DNA of 64,000 nt from Paractinoplanes bogorensis (GCF_018829635.1 NZ_JAHKKG010000006.1:558001-622000); one strand, 5' to 3'; shown: positions 40,709 to 50,060, counted from the stretch's first letter. Program-made: numbers and translations. The notes: generated by a model not told the origin, from the sequence alone.

Positions 40709-42118
40709 GCCCCACGTGAGAGAAGAACCGGCGGGGGAGTGCTGCTGCGGGACGTTCCACGGGTTGTCGTCCCGCAGCGGCTCGGGCAGCAATGACGCGG
40801 GGGCGTCCTGATAGACGACCGGGCGCAGGAACCGCTCGATCGCGGCGGTGCCGACCGACGTCATGGTCGGGTTGGTGGTGGCCGGGAACGGGCCGCCGTG
40901 CTGCATCGCGGGGGTGACCGCGACGCCGGTCGGCCAGCCGTTGAACAGCACCCGGCCCGCCAGGGTCTGCAGCGTGGTCACGAGGTCGTGCAGCCAGGGG
41001 GAGTCCTCGCCGTCGGCGACGTGCACGCCGGCCGTCAGCGAGCCCTCGACCAGCTCGAGCAGGGTCTCGCCGAGCGGCTCGCCCGGGGTGTAGCGCACGA
41101 CGATCGACAGCGGGCCGAACGCCTCCTGCAGCAGGGTGTCGCGGTGCTTGACCAGGGTGGCGAGGTCGGTCTCGACCAGCGTCGGCGTCACGCCGTCGTC
41201 GCCGGCCGTGCCCTCGACCACCACCGTCACGCCGGGGGTCCCGAGGATCGCGGCGCGGCGCTGGGCGTAGCCCTCGACGATGCCGGGGTGCAGCAGCTTG
41301 TGCGGAGGAAAGCTCGCGGAAAGTTCCAGCGCCCCGGGCACGAACAGCAGACCGGGCTTGGTGCACAGCTGGCCGGCCGAGCCCGAGACGCTCGCCGCGA
41401 AGCCTTCGGCGATCGATCCGGCGCGCGCCTCGAGAGCCGCCGGAGTCACGACGACCGGGTTGAGACTGCCCAGCTCGCCGTAGAACGGGATCGGCTGAGG
41501 GCGCGCGGCCGCGATCGCGGCGAGGGCTTGTCCTCCGGCGAGCGACCCGGTGAAGGACGCCGCCGCGATCCGCGGATCCTTCAGGGCGGCCACACCCTCG
41601 TCCTGCCCGTGGATCACGCTGAGCGCTCCGGCGGGCAGGACGGCCGAGACGATTGCGGCCGTACGGTCGGACAGGCGGGGATGTCCCGGGTGCGCCTTGA
41701 CCACCACGGGGCATCCGGCGGCCAGCGCCGACGCGGTGTCGCCGCCGGCCACGGAGAAGGCGAACGGGAAGTTGCTCGCCGCGAAGTTGAGCACCGGGCC
41801 GAGCGGCACCAGCATGCGCCTCAGGTCGGGTCGTGGTCCGAGGACGAAGTCCGGATCGGCGGCGTCGAGGCGTACGGAAAGGAACTCGCCGGCCGCCGCC
41901 ACCTCGGCGAAAAGCTTGAGTTGCACCGCCGTCCGTTTGATCTCGCCGCGCAGGCGAGGCTCGGTCAGGCCGGTCTCCTCCATGGCCAGCGGGACCAGCT
42001 CGTCGGCGGCGTTCAGCAGAGCGTCGGCCGCCTTTACCAGATAGCCGGCACGCTCGCGGAGCGGCATGCCGGCGAGGACGGGCGCGGCCTCAGCGGCTGC
42101 CGAAATTGCAGAACTCAT
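40691..42118 (-). CDS. Alpha-ketoglutarate semialdehyde dehydrogenase
   Basis: 475 residues from the ATG at 42118. Aldehyde dehydrogenase fold with LNFAASNFPFAFSVAGGDTASALAAGCPVVVKAHPGHP (NADP-binding), FTGSLAGG, catalytic Glu in YGELGSLNP and catalytic Cys in SGSAGQLCTKPG. This is the branch that oxidises 2,5-dioxopentanoate to 2-oxoglutarate. Last step of hydroxyproline breakdown, encoded directly after the 4-hydroxyproline epimerase with a short gap, so the annotation is supported by both sequence and context. Confidence 0.9.
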   Translation of the reverse strand: MSSAISAAAEAAPVLAGMPLRERAGYLVKAADALLNAADELVPLAMEETGLTEPRLRGEIKRTAVQLKLFAEVAAAGEFLSVRLDAADPDFVLGPRPDLRRMLVPLGPVLNFAASNFPFAFSVAGGDTASALAAGCPVVVKAHPGHPRLSDRTAAIVSAVLPAGALSVIHGQDEGVAALKDPRIAAASFTGSLAGGQALAAIAAARPQPIPFYGELGSLNPVVVTPAALEARAGSIAEGFAASVSGSAGQLCTKPGLLFVPGALELSASFPPHKLLHPGIVEGYAQRRAAILGTPGVTVVVEGTAGDDGVTPTLVETDLATLVKHRDTLLQEAFGPLSIVVRYTPGEPLGETLLELVEGSLTAGVHVADGEDSPWLHDLVTTLQTLAGRVLFNGWPTGVAVTPAMQHGGPFPATTNPTMTSVGTAAIERFLRPVVYQDAPASLLPEPLRDDNPWNVPQQHSPAGSSLTWGSEIVA

Positions 42119-42129
42119 CACAGATACCT

Positions 42130-43131
42130 CTAGAACGCGAAGCCGGTGGGATAGGGATCGGTCGGGTCGAGCAGGTACTGGCCGAAGCCGGTCACCCAGG
42201 CCCGCCCGGTGATGGTCGGGATCACCGCGGGACGCCCCGCGACCGTAGTCTCCTCGACCAGCCGGCCGGTGAACCGGCTGCCGATGAACGACTCGTTGAC
42301 GAAGTCGGCTCCGAGCTTGAGCTCGCCGCGGGCCCACAGCTCGGCCATCCGCGCCGACGTGCCGGTGCCGCACGGCGACCGGTCGAACCAGCCGGGGTAG
42401 ATCGCCATCGCGTGCCGCGACAGGGCCGCGTCGGAGCCGGGAGCGATGAACTCGACGTGGTGGCAGTGGTCGACGCCGTCGATCGTCGGGTGCTTCGGCG
42501 GATCCTGGGTGTTGATCGCCTCCATGATGGCCAGCCCCGCGTCCGAGATGTCGCGCTGGCGGGCCCGGTCGAACGGCAGCCCGACCGCGTCGAGGTCGAC
42601 CATCGCGTAGAAGTTGCCGCCGAAGGCCAGGCTGTACGGCACCGTGCCCAGCCCGGGCACCTCGATGGTGGCGTCGAGCCGTTCACAGTAGGACGGCACG
42701 TTCTCCAGCGTGACCGACTCGGCGTGACCGTCCTTCACCCGTACGGTGGCCACGACCAGCCCGGCCGGGGTGTCGAGCCGGATCGTGGTGACCGGTTCGG
42801 TGACCGCCACCATGCCGGTCTCGACCAGCACGGTGGCGACCCCGATGGTGCCGTGCCCGCACATCGGCAGGCAGCCCGAGACCTCGATGTAGACGACGCC
42901 GAAGTCCGCGTCGGGCCGGGTCGCCGGCTGCAGGATCGCGCCGCTCATCGCCGCGTGGCCGCGCGGTTCGTTCATGAGCAGTTCCCGTACGCCGTCCAGG
43001 TGCTCGATGAAGTGCAGGCGCCGCTCGTTCATGGTCGCCCCGGGGATGGTGCCGAGCCCGGACGTCACGACGCGGGTCGGCATGCCCTCGGTGTGCGAGT
43101 CGACCGCGGAGAACATCCGCGAGGCGCGCAT
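42130..43131 (-). CDS. 4-hydroxyproline 2-epimerase (proline racemase family)
   Basis: 333 residues. Both catalytic cysteines are present, Cys91 in PMCGHGTIG and Cys254 in RSPCGTGTSA, so it should be an epimerase or racemase and not a dehydratase (which replaces the second Cys). It interconverts trans-4-hydroxy-L-proline and cis-4-hydroxy-D-proline. Context with a hydroxyproline deaminase and dehydrogenase makes this function more likely than proline racemisation. It starts one base before the deaminase stop. Confidence 0.92.
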   Translation of the reverse strand: MRASRMFSAVDSHTEGMPTRVVTSGLGTIPGATMNERRLHFIEHLDGVRELLMNEPRGHAAMSGAILQPATRPDADFGVVYIEVSGCLPMCGHGTIGVATVLVETGMVAVTEPVTTIRLDTPAGLVVATVRVKDGHAESVTLENVPSYCERLDATIEVPGLGTVPYSLAFGGNFYAMVDLDAVGLPFDRARQRDISDAGLAIMEAINTQDPPKHPTIDGVDHCHHVEFIAPGSDAALSRHAMAIYPGWFDRSPCGTGTSARMAELWARGELKLGADFVNESFIGSRFTGRLVEETTVAGRPAVIPTITGRAWVTGFGQYLLDPTDPYPTGFAF

Positions 43132-43132
43132 G

Positions 43133-44032
43133 TCAGTTCCCCAGCGCCTTGAGGGCCAGCTTCGTCTCGGCCTCGATCTGCGCCCGGTGCTCGGGGGTGA
43201 GCGGGCCGCGCGGCGGGCGGCACGGACCGCCGTACCGGCCGATCAGGTCCATGCTGAGCTTGATGGCCTGGACGAACTCCGTACGGGAATCCCAGCGGAA
43301 CACCGCCACCAGGTGCTGGTAGAGCTCGCGGGCTTCGAGGAACTTGCCCTCGAGCATCAGGTTGTAGAGCTTGACCGACTCGGCCGGGAACACGTTGGGG
43401 AAACCGGCGAACCAGCCCACCGCGCCGTCCGCCATCAGCTCGAACAGCACGTCGTCGGCGCCCGCGACCACGTCGATCTCGCACTTCTCGCGGATCTCGA
43501 ACAACCGCCGCACGTCGGCGCTGAACTCCTTGATCGCGACGACCTGGGGGATCTGCGCGATCTCGGCGACCAGGTCGGGCACCAGGTCGACCTTGGTGTC
43601 GAACGGGTTGTTGTAGACCATCATCGGCAGCCCGGCCTCGGCGATCCTGGTGTAGTGCTCGACCACCTGGCTGTTGCTGGCCCGGTACATGGTCGGGGGC
43701 AGCGCCAGCACACCGTCGGCGCCGTCCTCGCCGGCCAGCTCGGCCCACTTCTTCGCCTGGTGCCAGCCCGCGCCGTGCACGCCGGCGATGACCTTGCCGC
43801 GCCCGGCGACCGTCTCGACGGCGACCTGCACGACCTTGCGGCGCTCCTCGTCGGTCAGCGACGAGTACTCGCCGAGCGAGCCGTTCGGGCCGATGCCGTG
43901 GCAGCCGTTGCCGATCAGCCAGTCGACGTGCTCGGCGTACTTGTCGAAGTCGACCGCCAGCCCGGCCGGCGCCGACGGGTCCTCCTTGTAGGGCAGGGCG
44001 GTAGCGACGACAACGCCGCGAAGGTCGGTCAT
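43133..44032 (-). CDS. DapA-family lyase: pyrroline-4-hydroxy-2-carboxylate deaminase
   Basis: 299 residues from an ATG after AAGGAG. Dihydrodipicolinate-synthase/N-acetylneuraminate-lyase barrel: GPNGSLGEYSSLT near 48-60, Tyr140 (MVYNNP) and Schiff-base Lys168 (VAIKEF). In hydroxyproline operons this family turns 1-pyrroline-4-hydroxy-2-carboxylate into 2,5-dioxopentanoate and ammonia, the step between the dehydrogenase and the semialdehyde dehydrogenase found on either side here. The ATG overlaps the stop of the upstream dehydrogenase subunit gene. Confidence 0.88.
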   Translation of the reverse strand: MTDLRGVVVATALPYKEDPSAPAGLAVDFDKYAEHVDWLIGNGCHGIGPNGSLGEYSSLTDEERRKVVQVAVETVAGRGKVIAGVHGAGWHQAKKWAELAGEDGADGVLALPPTMYRASNSQVVEHYTRIAEAGLPMMVYNNPFDTKVDLVPDLVAEIAQIPQVVAIKEFSADVRRLFEIREKCEIDVVAGADDVLFELMADGAVGWFAGFPNVFPAESVKLYNLMLEGKFLEARELYQHLVAVFRWDSRTEFVQAIKLSMDLIGRYGGPCRPPRGPLTPEHRAQIEAETKLALKALGN

Positions 44033-45411
44033 GGGGTCTCCTTTTCGGCTGCGGCCAGTTCGCCCATCCGGACGAACGCCGCGAGGGGGCGGTTCTCGGT
44101 GCGGCCCGGGTCGAGCAGGCCGCCGGTGTGGCGGTGCAGAAGTTCTTCGACGGTGCGCCCGCACGTGCGGCCCTGGCAGACGCCCAGGCCGGCGCGGGTG
44201 CTGAGTTTGAGGGAGCGCAGGCCGCGGGATCCGGTGGCCTCGGCCCCCGCGCGCAGGTCGCCGGCGGTCACCTCTTCGCAGCGGCAGACGATCGTGTCGT
44301 CGGTCATCCAGCCGGTCCAGCCCGGCTTGATGCCGTGGGCCGCCTCGAGCCGGTCGGCGAATTTCTCATTGACCGTTTTGTGGCGTAGCTGCGCGGCGGT
44401 GGCGTGATGGCCGGCCGCCGCCAGTCCCGCGACCACGCCCTCGGCCAGGGCCAGGTCGGCGCCGCCGACGCCGGTGATCTCGCCCGCCGCGTAGACGCCG
44501 GGGACGCTGGTCAGCCCGTTCTCGTCGGTGATGACGGCGCCGTTCTCCGTACGGCAGCCGGCGTTCACGGCCAGCTCGCTGCGGGGCACGAAGCCGTGCG
44601 AGACACAGACGGCGTCGACCTGCTCGCGCCGCTCGGTGCCCGGGATCGGCGCCCACTGCTCGTCGAGCCGGGCGGTCGTCACCTCGGTCACGCGGTCGGT
44701 GCCGTGGGCGGCGATGATCGTGGTCGCGGCGCGGTAGGGGATGCGCCTGGTCGCGAGGTCGCGCAGGTAGCCGGCCAGTTCGCCCGCTTTGTGCCGGGGC
44801 AGTTCGGTGGGGCGGGCGGTCCACGCTTTTCGGAGCCGTGACCAGCCGTTCGCCTCGAGAACAGCCTTCACCGTCGATCCCGTACGGATGAGACTCGACG
44901 CCACGGGAAGCAGGAAGGGACCCGCCCCGGCCACGATCACGCGTTGCCCGACGGCGATGCGCTCGGCCTTGGCCAGGGCCTGGGCGGCACCCGCGGTGAA
45001 CACGCCCGGGAGATCCCAGCCGGGAAAGGGGAGGGTTCGCTCGTACGCCCCGGTGGCGAGCACGAGAGCCTTGGGCGCGAACGTCCGTGGTGTTCTTCCG
45101 TTGCCGTCGGACGCTCCGACGAGAACGTGCAGTGTCGGCGGGCGGTCGTCGTGCCGTTCGGCCAGCCATACCTGGGCGTCGGTGAGCACTTCCTGGTCGC
45201 GCAGCGCGGTGAACTTGTCCCAGCCGTGGTGCAGGACGCGTTCGTGGGCGGCGGGCCGTTCCTTCGGAAGGTGCCGCCAGTACTGCCCACCCGCGTCGGC
45301 GGCCGCATCGAGCAGGACGACCTGCGCTCCGGCGCGGCGGGCGGCGTCGGCGGCAGCCAGCCCGGCCGGACCGGCGCCGACCACGAGCACGTCCGGGGTC
45401 TCGACGGTCAT
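44029..45411 (-). CDS. D-hydroxyproline dehydrogenase, alpha (FAD/BFD-type) subunit
   Basis: 460 residues from the ATG at 45411. N-terminal FAD site VLVVGAGPAGLAAADAA, a second nucleotide site VIVAGAGPFLLPVAS, and a C-terminal BFD-like iron-sulfur domain with CRCEE (Cys376 and 378) and CQGRTC (Cys412, 417). The layout is that of the large subunit of bacterial opine, octopine and D-hydroxyproline dehydrogenases. It overlaps the iron-sulfur subunit gene by 4 bases, and the beta subunit is encoded separately at 48234. Confidence 0.9.
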   Translation of the reverse strand: MTVETPDVLVVGAGPAGLAAADAARRAGAQVVLLDAAADAGGQYWRHLPKERPAAHERVLHHGWDKFTALRDQEVLTDAQVWLAERHDDRPPTLHVLVGASDGNGRTPRTFAPKALVLATGAYERTLPFPGWDLPGVFTAGAAQALAKAERIAVGQRVIVAGAGPFLLPVASSLIRTGSTVKAVLEANGWSRLRKAWTARPTELPRHKAGELAGYLRDLATRRIPYRAATTIIAAHGTDRVTEVTTARLDEQWAPIPGTERREQVDAVCVSHGFVPRSELAVNAGCRTENGAVITDENGLTSVPGVYAAGEITGVGGADLALAEGVVAGLAAAGHHATAAQLRHKTVNEKFADRLEAAHGIKPGWTGWMTDDTIVCRCEEVTAGDLRAGAEATGSRGLRSLKLSTRAGLGVCQGRTCGRTVEELLHRHTGGLLDPGRTENRPLAAFVRMGELAAAEKETP

Positions 45412-45731
45412 GACTGCGCCCCCGTCCCCGTCTCCGTGGCGATCGTGTCGCCGTCGACGGCGCGGCGCTGACATGCCCGTACGTCGGGAAGGCCGTTGAT
45501 CGTGACAAGACAGTCGTGGCAGACACCGATGCCACAGAAGACGCCGCGCGGGCGGCCGGCGCGGGTGGTGCGCCAGGCGAGGCGCCCGTTGGCCATGAGA
45601 ACCCCGGCCACCGTCTGCCCGTCGAGGCCCGCCATCGGCACCCCGTCGACGAACACCACGATCTCCGAAGCAGGCCCAGGTCGAACCGGGTCTGCCTGTG
45701 CCGCCAGGCGGCGGGGTCCGGTCGTCGTCAC
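45408..45731 (-). CDS. D-hydroxyproline dehydrogenase, gamma ([2Fe-2S]) subunit
   Basis: 107 residues. Ferredoxin-like [2Fe-2S] domain with Cys66, Cys71, Cys74 and Cys87 (FCGIGVCHDC and RACQ). Small subunit that passes electrons from the flavin subunits. First gene of the minus-strand hydroxyproline operon (gamma, alpha, deaminase, epimerase, semialdehyde dehydrogenase), with an operator-like palindrome right in front. Confidence 0.9.
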   Translation of the reverse strand: MTTTGPRRLAAQADPVRPGPASEIVVFVDGVPMAGLDGQTVAGVLMANGRLAWRTTRAGRPRGVFCGIGVCHDCLVTINGLPDVRACQRRAVDGDTIATETGTGAQS

Positions 45732-45734
45732 GCC

Positions 45735-45755
45735 AGTAGTATGTCACACACTACT
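45735..45755. promoter_or_regulatory. Operator of the hydroxyproline operon
   Basis: Inverted repeat with arms AGTAGTATGT and ACACACTACT around a central C; 9 of 10 bases pair. It lies 4-24 bases before the start of the first gene. The core TGTCACA is the reverse of the TGTGACA found before the GntR gene at 50066-50072, so the same GntR protein probably binds both. Confidence 0.75.
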
Positions 45756-45864
45756 TGCCCCTGGCGAGATCTCGGGAACCTGAAACAGCGAACCGCGGCG
45801 GCTCACGCTCCCGGGCGGGCGGCCGATAGAACCCCGACGGACTTACGCGTACGGACGGGGGATC

Positions 45865-46482
45865 ATGACCGCTGGTCAGCAGACGCACGGCAGCCAAGGC
45901 ATGTGGGGGACGGGCGGGCACACGCCGCCGCCACCGGTCAGCCTCGGGCAGCGCTACGTCGAACAGCGGTCCACCTACCCGCCGCCGCCGGCGGCCTACC
46001 GGGCGCAGGCGCCCAGCATCGGCCCGGTCGTCGCGTTCACGCTGATCTTCGGCGGCTTCGGCGCGATCTCGGCCGCCAACCGGGCCACCCGGGCCAAGGC
46101 CCTGGGCCTGCCCGGCCGGCCCTACTGGTCGGCCTTCTGCTGGACGTTCGGCCTCAGTTCCCTGCTCTCGATCGTGGCGTCGCTGGTCGTCGTCTTCATG
46201 GTGCTCGGCTTCGTGGCCTCGCATCCGGGCAACCTGAGTTCGGGGTCGCAGACCGAGGTGACCACGTCGGCGGTGCCGTGGCTGGAGCAGTCGATCGTGT
46301 CGGAGGGCGAGTTCCACGACTCCCTGGGCAACGTCGTGACGCCCGCCCAGGCCGCCTGCATCCCGGTGAATGTCGGCGCCGACGCCGCGGGCATCTACCG
46401 GTGCACGATCACCTTCACCGACGGCGTCCGCAACACGGTCAACCTGACCAGCGACGCGAGCGGCCGGTGGGTCGTCAACTGA
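45865..46482 (+). CDS. Membrane protein with DUF4333-like C-terminus
   Basis: 205 residues. Pro/Gly-rich N-terminal tail (about 1-48), two hydrophobic segments (about 52-72 and 90-118), then an exported domain with two cysteines (AACIP ... YRCTITFTDG), resembling DUF4333 proteins. Function unknown. The first of three genes inserted between parts of the hydroxyproline pathway. Confidence 0.75.
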   Translation: MTAGQQTHGSQGMWGTGGHTPPPPVSLGQRYVEQRSTYPPPPAAYRAQAPSIGPVVAFTLIFGGFGAISAANRATRAKALGLPGRPYWSAFCWTFGLSSLLSIVASLVVVFMVLGFVASHPGNLSSGSQTEVTTSAVPWLEQSIVSEGEFHDSLGNVVTPAQAACIPVNVGADAAGIYRCTITFTDGVRNTVNLTSDASGRWVVN

Positions 46483-46536
46483 TCCCCAACCATCTGGCGG
46501 CCCGTTGGCGTTAGGGACGGGTGAAGGGGGTGGCGG

Positions 46537-47049
46537 ATGGCTGACGACGAGGACTTCCGGCTGTTTGTGCGGGAGTGTTCACCGGCGTTGTCGCGCCACG
46601 CCTATCTGCTGACCGGGGATCACCAGCTTGCCGAGGATCTGCTGCAGAGTGCGTTCGCCAGCGTCTACCGCCACTGGCGGCGGGTGCGCGACGACAACCC
46701 GGCGGCCTATCTGCGGCGGGCCATCTATCACCAGCATGTGAGCTGGTGGCGGCGCCGCCGTGTGCACGAGCACCTGACTGGGGCGCCGCCCGAGCGTGGC
46801 GAGAGCGACCCGGCCGAGGACGCGGCTCTTCGGGTCAGCCTGGGGCAGGCGCTCGCGGCGCTCAGCCCCAAGCAGCGCGCGGTCATTCTGCTGCGCTTCT
46901 ACGACGACCTGACCGAGGCTCAGGCCGCCGACGTGCTGGGGGTGCGGGTCGGCACCGTCAAGCGCCACGCCCACGACGCCCTGCGACGGCTGCGGGAAGT
47001 GGCGCCCGGCCTGCTCGACGAAGACGCCGGTGAGAGGAGTCCGCGATGA
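46537..47049 (+). CDS. SigE-family ECF sigma factor
   Basis: 170 residues. Region 2: ALSRHAYLLTGDHQLAEDLLQSAFASVYRHW; region 4: LSPKQRAVILLRFYDDLTEAQAADVLGVRVGTVKRHAHDALRRLRE. Its stop is 4 bases inside the next gene, which encodes a membrane beta-propeller, so the two form a sigma and partner pair. Second sigma factor in the window, similar in type to that at 40193. Confidence 0.93.
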   Translation: MADDEDFRLFVRECSPALSRHAYLLTGDHQLAEDLLQSAFASVYRHWRRVRDDNPAAYLRRAIYHQHVSWWRRRRVHEHLTGAPPERGESDPAEDAALRVSLGQALAALSPKQRAVILLRFYDDLTEAQAADVLGVRVGTVKRHAHDALRRLREVAPGLLDEDAGERSPR

Positions 47050-48242
47050 GTGCCCGTCTGCGGGAGGAATTGCAGCGCGAGGCTGCGGCGGCCAAGACCT
47101 ACGACGCGTACGGGGGAAGCCTGCGCAAGGCCAGGCAAAGCCGCCGCCGGACCGCCGCTGTCTGGGCACTGCTCGTGGCGGCGCTGGCGTTCCCGCTGAC
47201 AGTTCAGATGCCGGCTGCGGACGGGGGCCAGGTGTCGCTGCCCGATCGGCTGGCGCTCCCGGCGTACGGCTCGCGCGGGGTCTCGGGGATCGACGCGGCG
47301 TCGGTGGTCTATTCGGGGTACGGCTGGCGGTTCGGTCCGCTCTTCGACGACCACGACACGTACGCGCTGGACGGCGCGACCCGGGAGGACTACCGGACGC
47401 TGCACACCGGTCTGGTCGACGACGCGGTGCTGCTCTCGCCCGACGGTTCCGCGCTGGCCGTGCCCGACCGGCTGATCGATCTGCGCACCGGGGCCGAGCG
47501 TGCGCTGCCGGGCGCGCCGCTGGCCTGGTCCCCGGACGGCGGCCGGCTGGTGACCGACGACGGCACGCTGCGGATCGTCGAGGTGGCCACCGGAGTCGCG
47601 GTCGACCTGGCCGCGACGCCCAGCGAGACATCGGCCGCCTGGTCGCCGGACGGGACCCGCCTGGCCTACGTGGCTACCAGCCACCTGACGGTGGTCGACC
47701 CGGGCGGCCGAAAGCAGAAGGAGTTCGCGCTGGGGTTCGACGGTCAGCTGGCCGGCAAGGGGGCATGGACGCCGGACGGCCGCGCGGTGGCCGTCCGGGA
47801 GCAGGCGCGGGACTGGAAGCCGCGGTGGTTCGATCCGGTGGCCGGGCGCGAGGTGGACGGCCCGGCCCTGCCCGCGGTCGACGGCACCGTCTATGACAGC
47901 CGGCTGCTGGGCTGGCGCCCGGACGGCAGTGCCGTGGTCTTCGTGCTCGGCGACGAGCCGCGGCTGCTGGCGTTGACTCCCGGCGCGACCCGGCCGGCGT
48001 CGGTGATGGCGCTGCCGTCCGCGGTCAGCTATCTCGACCTGGCCGACGGCGCCCTCGAATCCGGAGCCGTGCGGGCCGGTGACCCGCCGTTCCCGATCGG
48101 GCCGCGGCTAGCGGTCCGGCTGCTTGTCGGCGCGCTGGTCGTGCTGGCGATCGGCTGGGGCGTGCGCGCGCTGGAGCGCCGCGCCCGCACCCGCCGCGTG
48201 GTGGCGATCCCGTGGGAGACGACCCACGGACCGCTAGTGTGA
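47046..48242 (+). CDS. Membrane-anchored beta-propeller (TolB/WD40-like) sigma partner
   Basis: 398 residues. Basic N-terminal segment, a membrane helix (about 38-55), an exported domain with repeated SPDG/TPDG/RPDG turns (near 138, 160, 200, 240 and 290), and a second helix near 358-376 followed by a short cytoplasmic tail rich in Arg. The repeats suggest a six- or seven-blade propeller like TolB. Co-expressed with the sigma factor at 46537, it may act as an anti-sigma or surface sensor. The end overlaps the convergent oxidase gene by 9 bases. Confidence 0.75.
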   Translation: MSARLREELQREAAAAKTYDAYGGSLRKARQSRRRTAAVWALLVAALAFPLTVQMPAADGGQVSLPDRLALPAYGSRGVSGIDAASVVYSGYGWRFGPLFDDHDTYALDGATREDYRTLHTGLVDDAVLLSPDGSALAVPDRLIDLRTGAERALPGAPLAWSPDGGRLVTDDGTLRIVEVATGVAVDLAATPSETSAAWSPDGTRLAYVATSHLTVVDPGGRKQKEFALGFDGQLAGKGAWTPDGRAVAVREQARDWKPRWFDPVAGREVDGPALPAVDGTVYDSRLLGWRPDGSAVVFVLGDEPRLLALTPGATRPASVMALPSAVSYLDLADGALESGAVRAGDPPFPIGPRLAVRLLVGALVVLAIGWGVRALERRARTRRVVAIPWETTHGPLV

Positions 48243-49379
48243 CTCGGCCAGCAGGGTGGGGCGGTCGACCGCGAACGCGGCCGCGTCGAGCGAAACGGGA
48301 CGGCCCACCATCAGGTCGGTGAGCAGCTCGGCCGTCGCGGTCGACAGCACGATCCCGGCGCCTTCGTGGCCGGTGGCGTGCCACAGGCCGGGCCGTCGCG
48401 GGTCGGGCCCGATCACCGGCAGATGGTCGGGGACGAAGGGCCGGAATCCCCCGTACGCCCGCATCACCGCGACGTCGGCCAGGAACGGGAACAGGACCAG
48501 CGCCTTGGCCGCCACCGCGGACAGGACGCGCGCCTCGATGCTTTCGTCGAAGCCGCGGCGCTCGCGGGACGAACCGATCAGCACGGTGCCGCCGGCCGTG
48601 GACTCGATCACGCTGGACGTCTGCAGGGAGGCGTCGTTGGAGCCGACGGCGCCGACGTAGTCAGCGTCGTAGACCTTGTGGTGGATCCGCTGCCGCATCC
48701 GGGTGGTGACCAGGATCGTGCCGCGCCTCGGGCGTACGGGAAGAAAGACCCCGAGACGCTCGGACACCTCGCCCGACCAGGGTCCGGCGGCCACCACCAC
48801 ATGGTCGGCCTCGATCGGGCCGTCGGACGTCAGCACGCCGCTCAGGCGGTCACCGGAAAGCAGCGGGCCCAGCACCTCGACGCCCTGGCGCACGGTCGCG
48901 CCGTGCTGCTTGGCCAGCGCCAGCAGCGCCTCGGTGGCGATCGCGGGCTGCACCTGGGCGTCCTGCGGGTAGAGGACCGCGAGGGTGTGGCCGGGGTTGA
49001 GGTCGGGCTCGTGATCCAGCCCGTTGACGACGGCCGATTCCACACCGGCGGTGCGCTGAGTCTCAGCGAACGCCTGCAACGCGGTCGCGCCGGCTGGGGT
49101 CGTGGCCACCACGAGACCGCCCTTGGCCTCATATTCGATCGAGGGAAACTTGTCCGAAATTTCCGGCAGAAGTGACTGCCACAGGGTCAGCGAACGCAGT
49201 GCGAGGTCGAGTTCGGCGCCGGGACCCTTGTCGGAGACGAGCAGATTGCCCTCACCGGCCGCGGAGGTGCCCCCGGCCGAAGCGGAACGATCGAGCACGG
49301 TCACGGAAACCCCGGCCAGCGCGAGCTCCCGGGCCACGGCCGCGCCGACGATGCCGGCCCCGACGACGACGACCCTCAT
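48234..49379 (-). CDS. D-hydroxyproline dehydrogenase, beta (D-amino-acid oxidase-like) subunit
   Basis: 381 residues from an ATG at 49379 that overlaps the GntR stop (ATGA). FAD-binding start MRVVVVGAGIVGAAVARELALAG, a GTSAAGEGNLL loop, and a C-terminal RPFVPDHLPVIGPDPRRPGLWHATGHEGAGIVLS typical of glycine/D-amino-acid oxidases. In hydroxyproline operons it is the catalytic subunit that oxidises cis-4-hydroxy-D-proline, working with the alpha and gamma subunits at 44029 and 45408. Here it is separated from them by about 2.5 kb carrying other genes. Confidence 0.87.
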   Translation of the reverse strand: MRVVVVGAGIVGAAVARELALAGVSVTVLDRSASAGGTSAAGEGNLLVSDKGPGAELDLALRSLTLWQSLLPEISDKFPSIEYEAKGGLVVATTPAGATALQAFAETQRTAGVESAVVNGLDHEPDLNPGHTLAVLYPQDAQVQPAIATEALLALAKQHGATVRQGVEVLGPLLSGDRLSGVLTSDGPIEADHVVVAAGPWSGEVSERLGVFLPVRPRRGTILVTTRMRQRIHHKVYDADYVGAVGSNDASLQTSSVIESTAGGTVLIGSSRERRGFDESIEARVLSAVAAKALVLFPFLADVAVMRAYGGFRPFVPDHLPVIGPDPRRPGLWHATGHEGAGIVLSTATAELLTDLMVGRPVSLDAAAFAVDRPTLLAESH

Positions 49380-50041
49380 TCGGACCGTCCGCTCCACCAG
49401 CCGGTGACGTGACCCAGATGGCGGCGCATCAGTTCCTCGGCGGCGGCGCCGTCACCCGCCTCGAGCAGGTCGAGCAGCGTCAGGTGCTCGAGTGACGACT
49501 CGGCCAGCTCGGGCGAGCCGAGCATGGTGGCCAGCCCGACCAGCCGGGTCTGCTGACGCAGGTCGCCGACCAGGGTGACCAGCCGGTCGTTCCCGGTCAG
49601 ACTGAGCAGGTGCAGGTGGAAGGTGGTGTCGGCGGCCAGATAGGTCGGCAGGTCGGACGCGTCGGCGCTGGTCACGATGGCCTCGGCCTCGGTCCGCAGC
49701 TGGGCCAGGCGATCGGACTCGAGCCGCCCGGCCAGCAGCCGCATCGGGGGAGCCTCGAGCCACTGCCGGATCTGCACGATCTCGTCGAGGTCCTGCCGGC
49801 TCACCTCGGTGACCCGGAACCCCTTGTTGCGGGCGATCTCCACGAAGCCACGCTTTTCCAGATTCAGGAGCGCTTCCCGTACGGGCGTGGCCGACACGTC
49901 GAACCGGGCGGCCAGGGTCGGCGCCGTCAACATGGTGCCGGGAGCGAATTCGCCGGAGACGATGGCCGACGCCACGGCGTCCTCCACGTGCTGCCGGAAG
50001 CTGCCGGCGGTCCGCAGCGGGCCGATCAGCGGTGACGTCAT
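49376..50041 (-). CDS. GntR (FadR/VanR-type) regulator of hydroxyproline genes
   Basis: 221 residues from an ATG after GGAGGCAACC. Winged HTH with LTAPTLAARFDVSATPVREALLNLEKRGFVEI, then an FCD-type helical domain. It lies directly upstream of the beta subunit gene and divergent from the ornithine-cyclodeaminase-like gene at 50084. A TGTGACA core is shared with the palindrome before the main hydroxyproline operon, so one regulator probably controls both transcripts. Confidence 0.9.
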   Translation of the reverse strand: MTSPLIGPLRTAGSFRQHVEDAVASAIVSGEFAPGTMLTAPTLAARFDVSATPVREALLNLEKRGFVEIARNKGFRVTEVSRQDLDEIVQIRQWLEAPPMRLLAGRLESDRLAQLRTEAEAIVTSADASDLPTYLAADTTFHLHLLSLTGNDRLVTLVGDLRQQTRLVGLATMLGSPELAESSLEHLTLLDLLEAGDGAAAEELMRRHLGHVTGWWSGRSE

Positions 50042-50060
50042 GGCTGGTTGCCTCCCTCGG

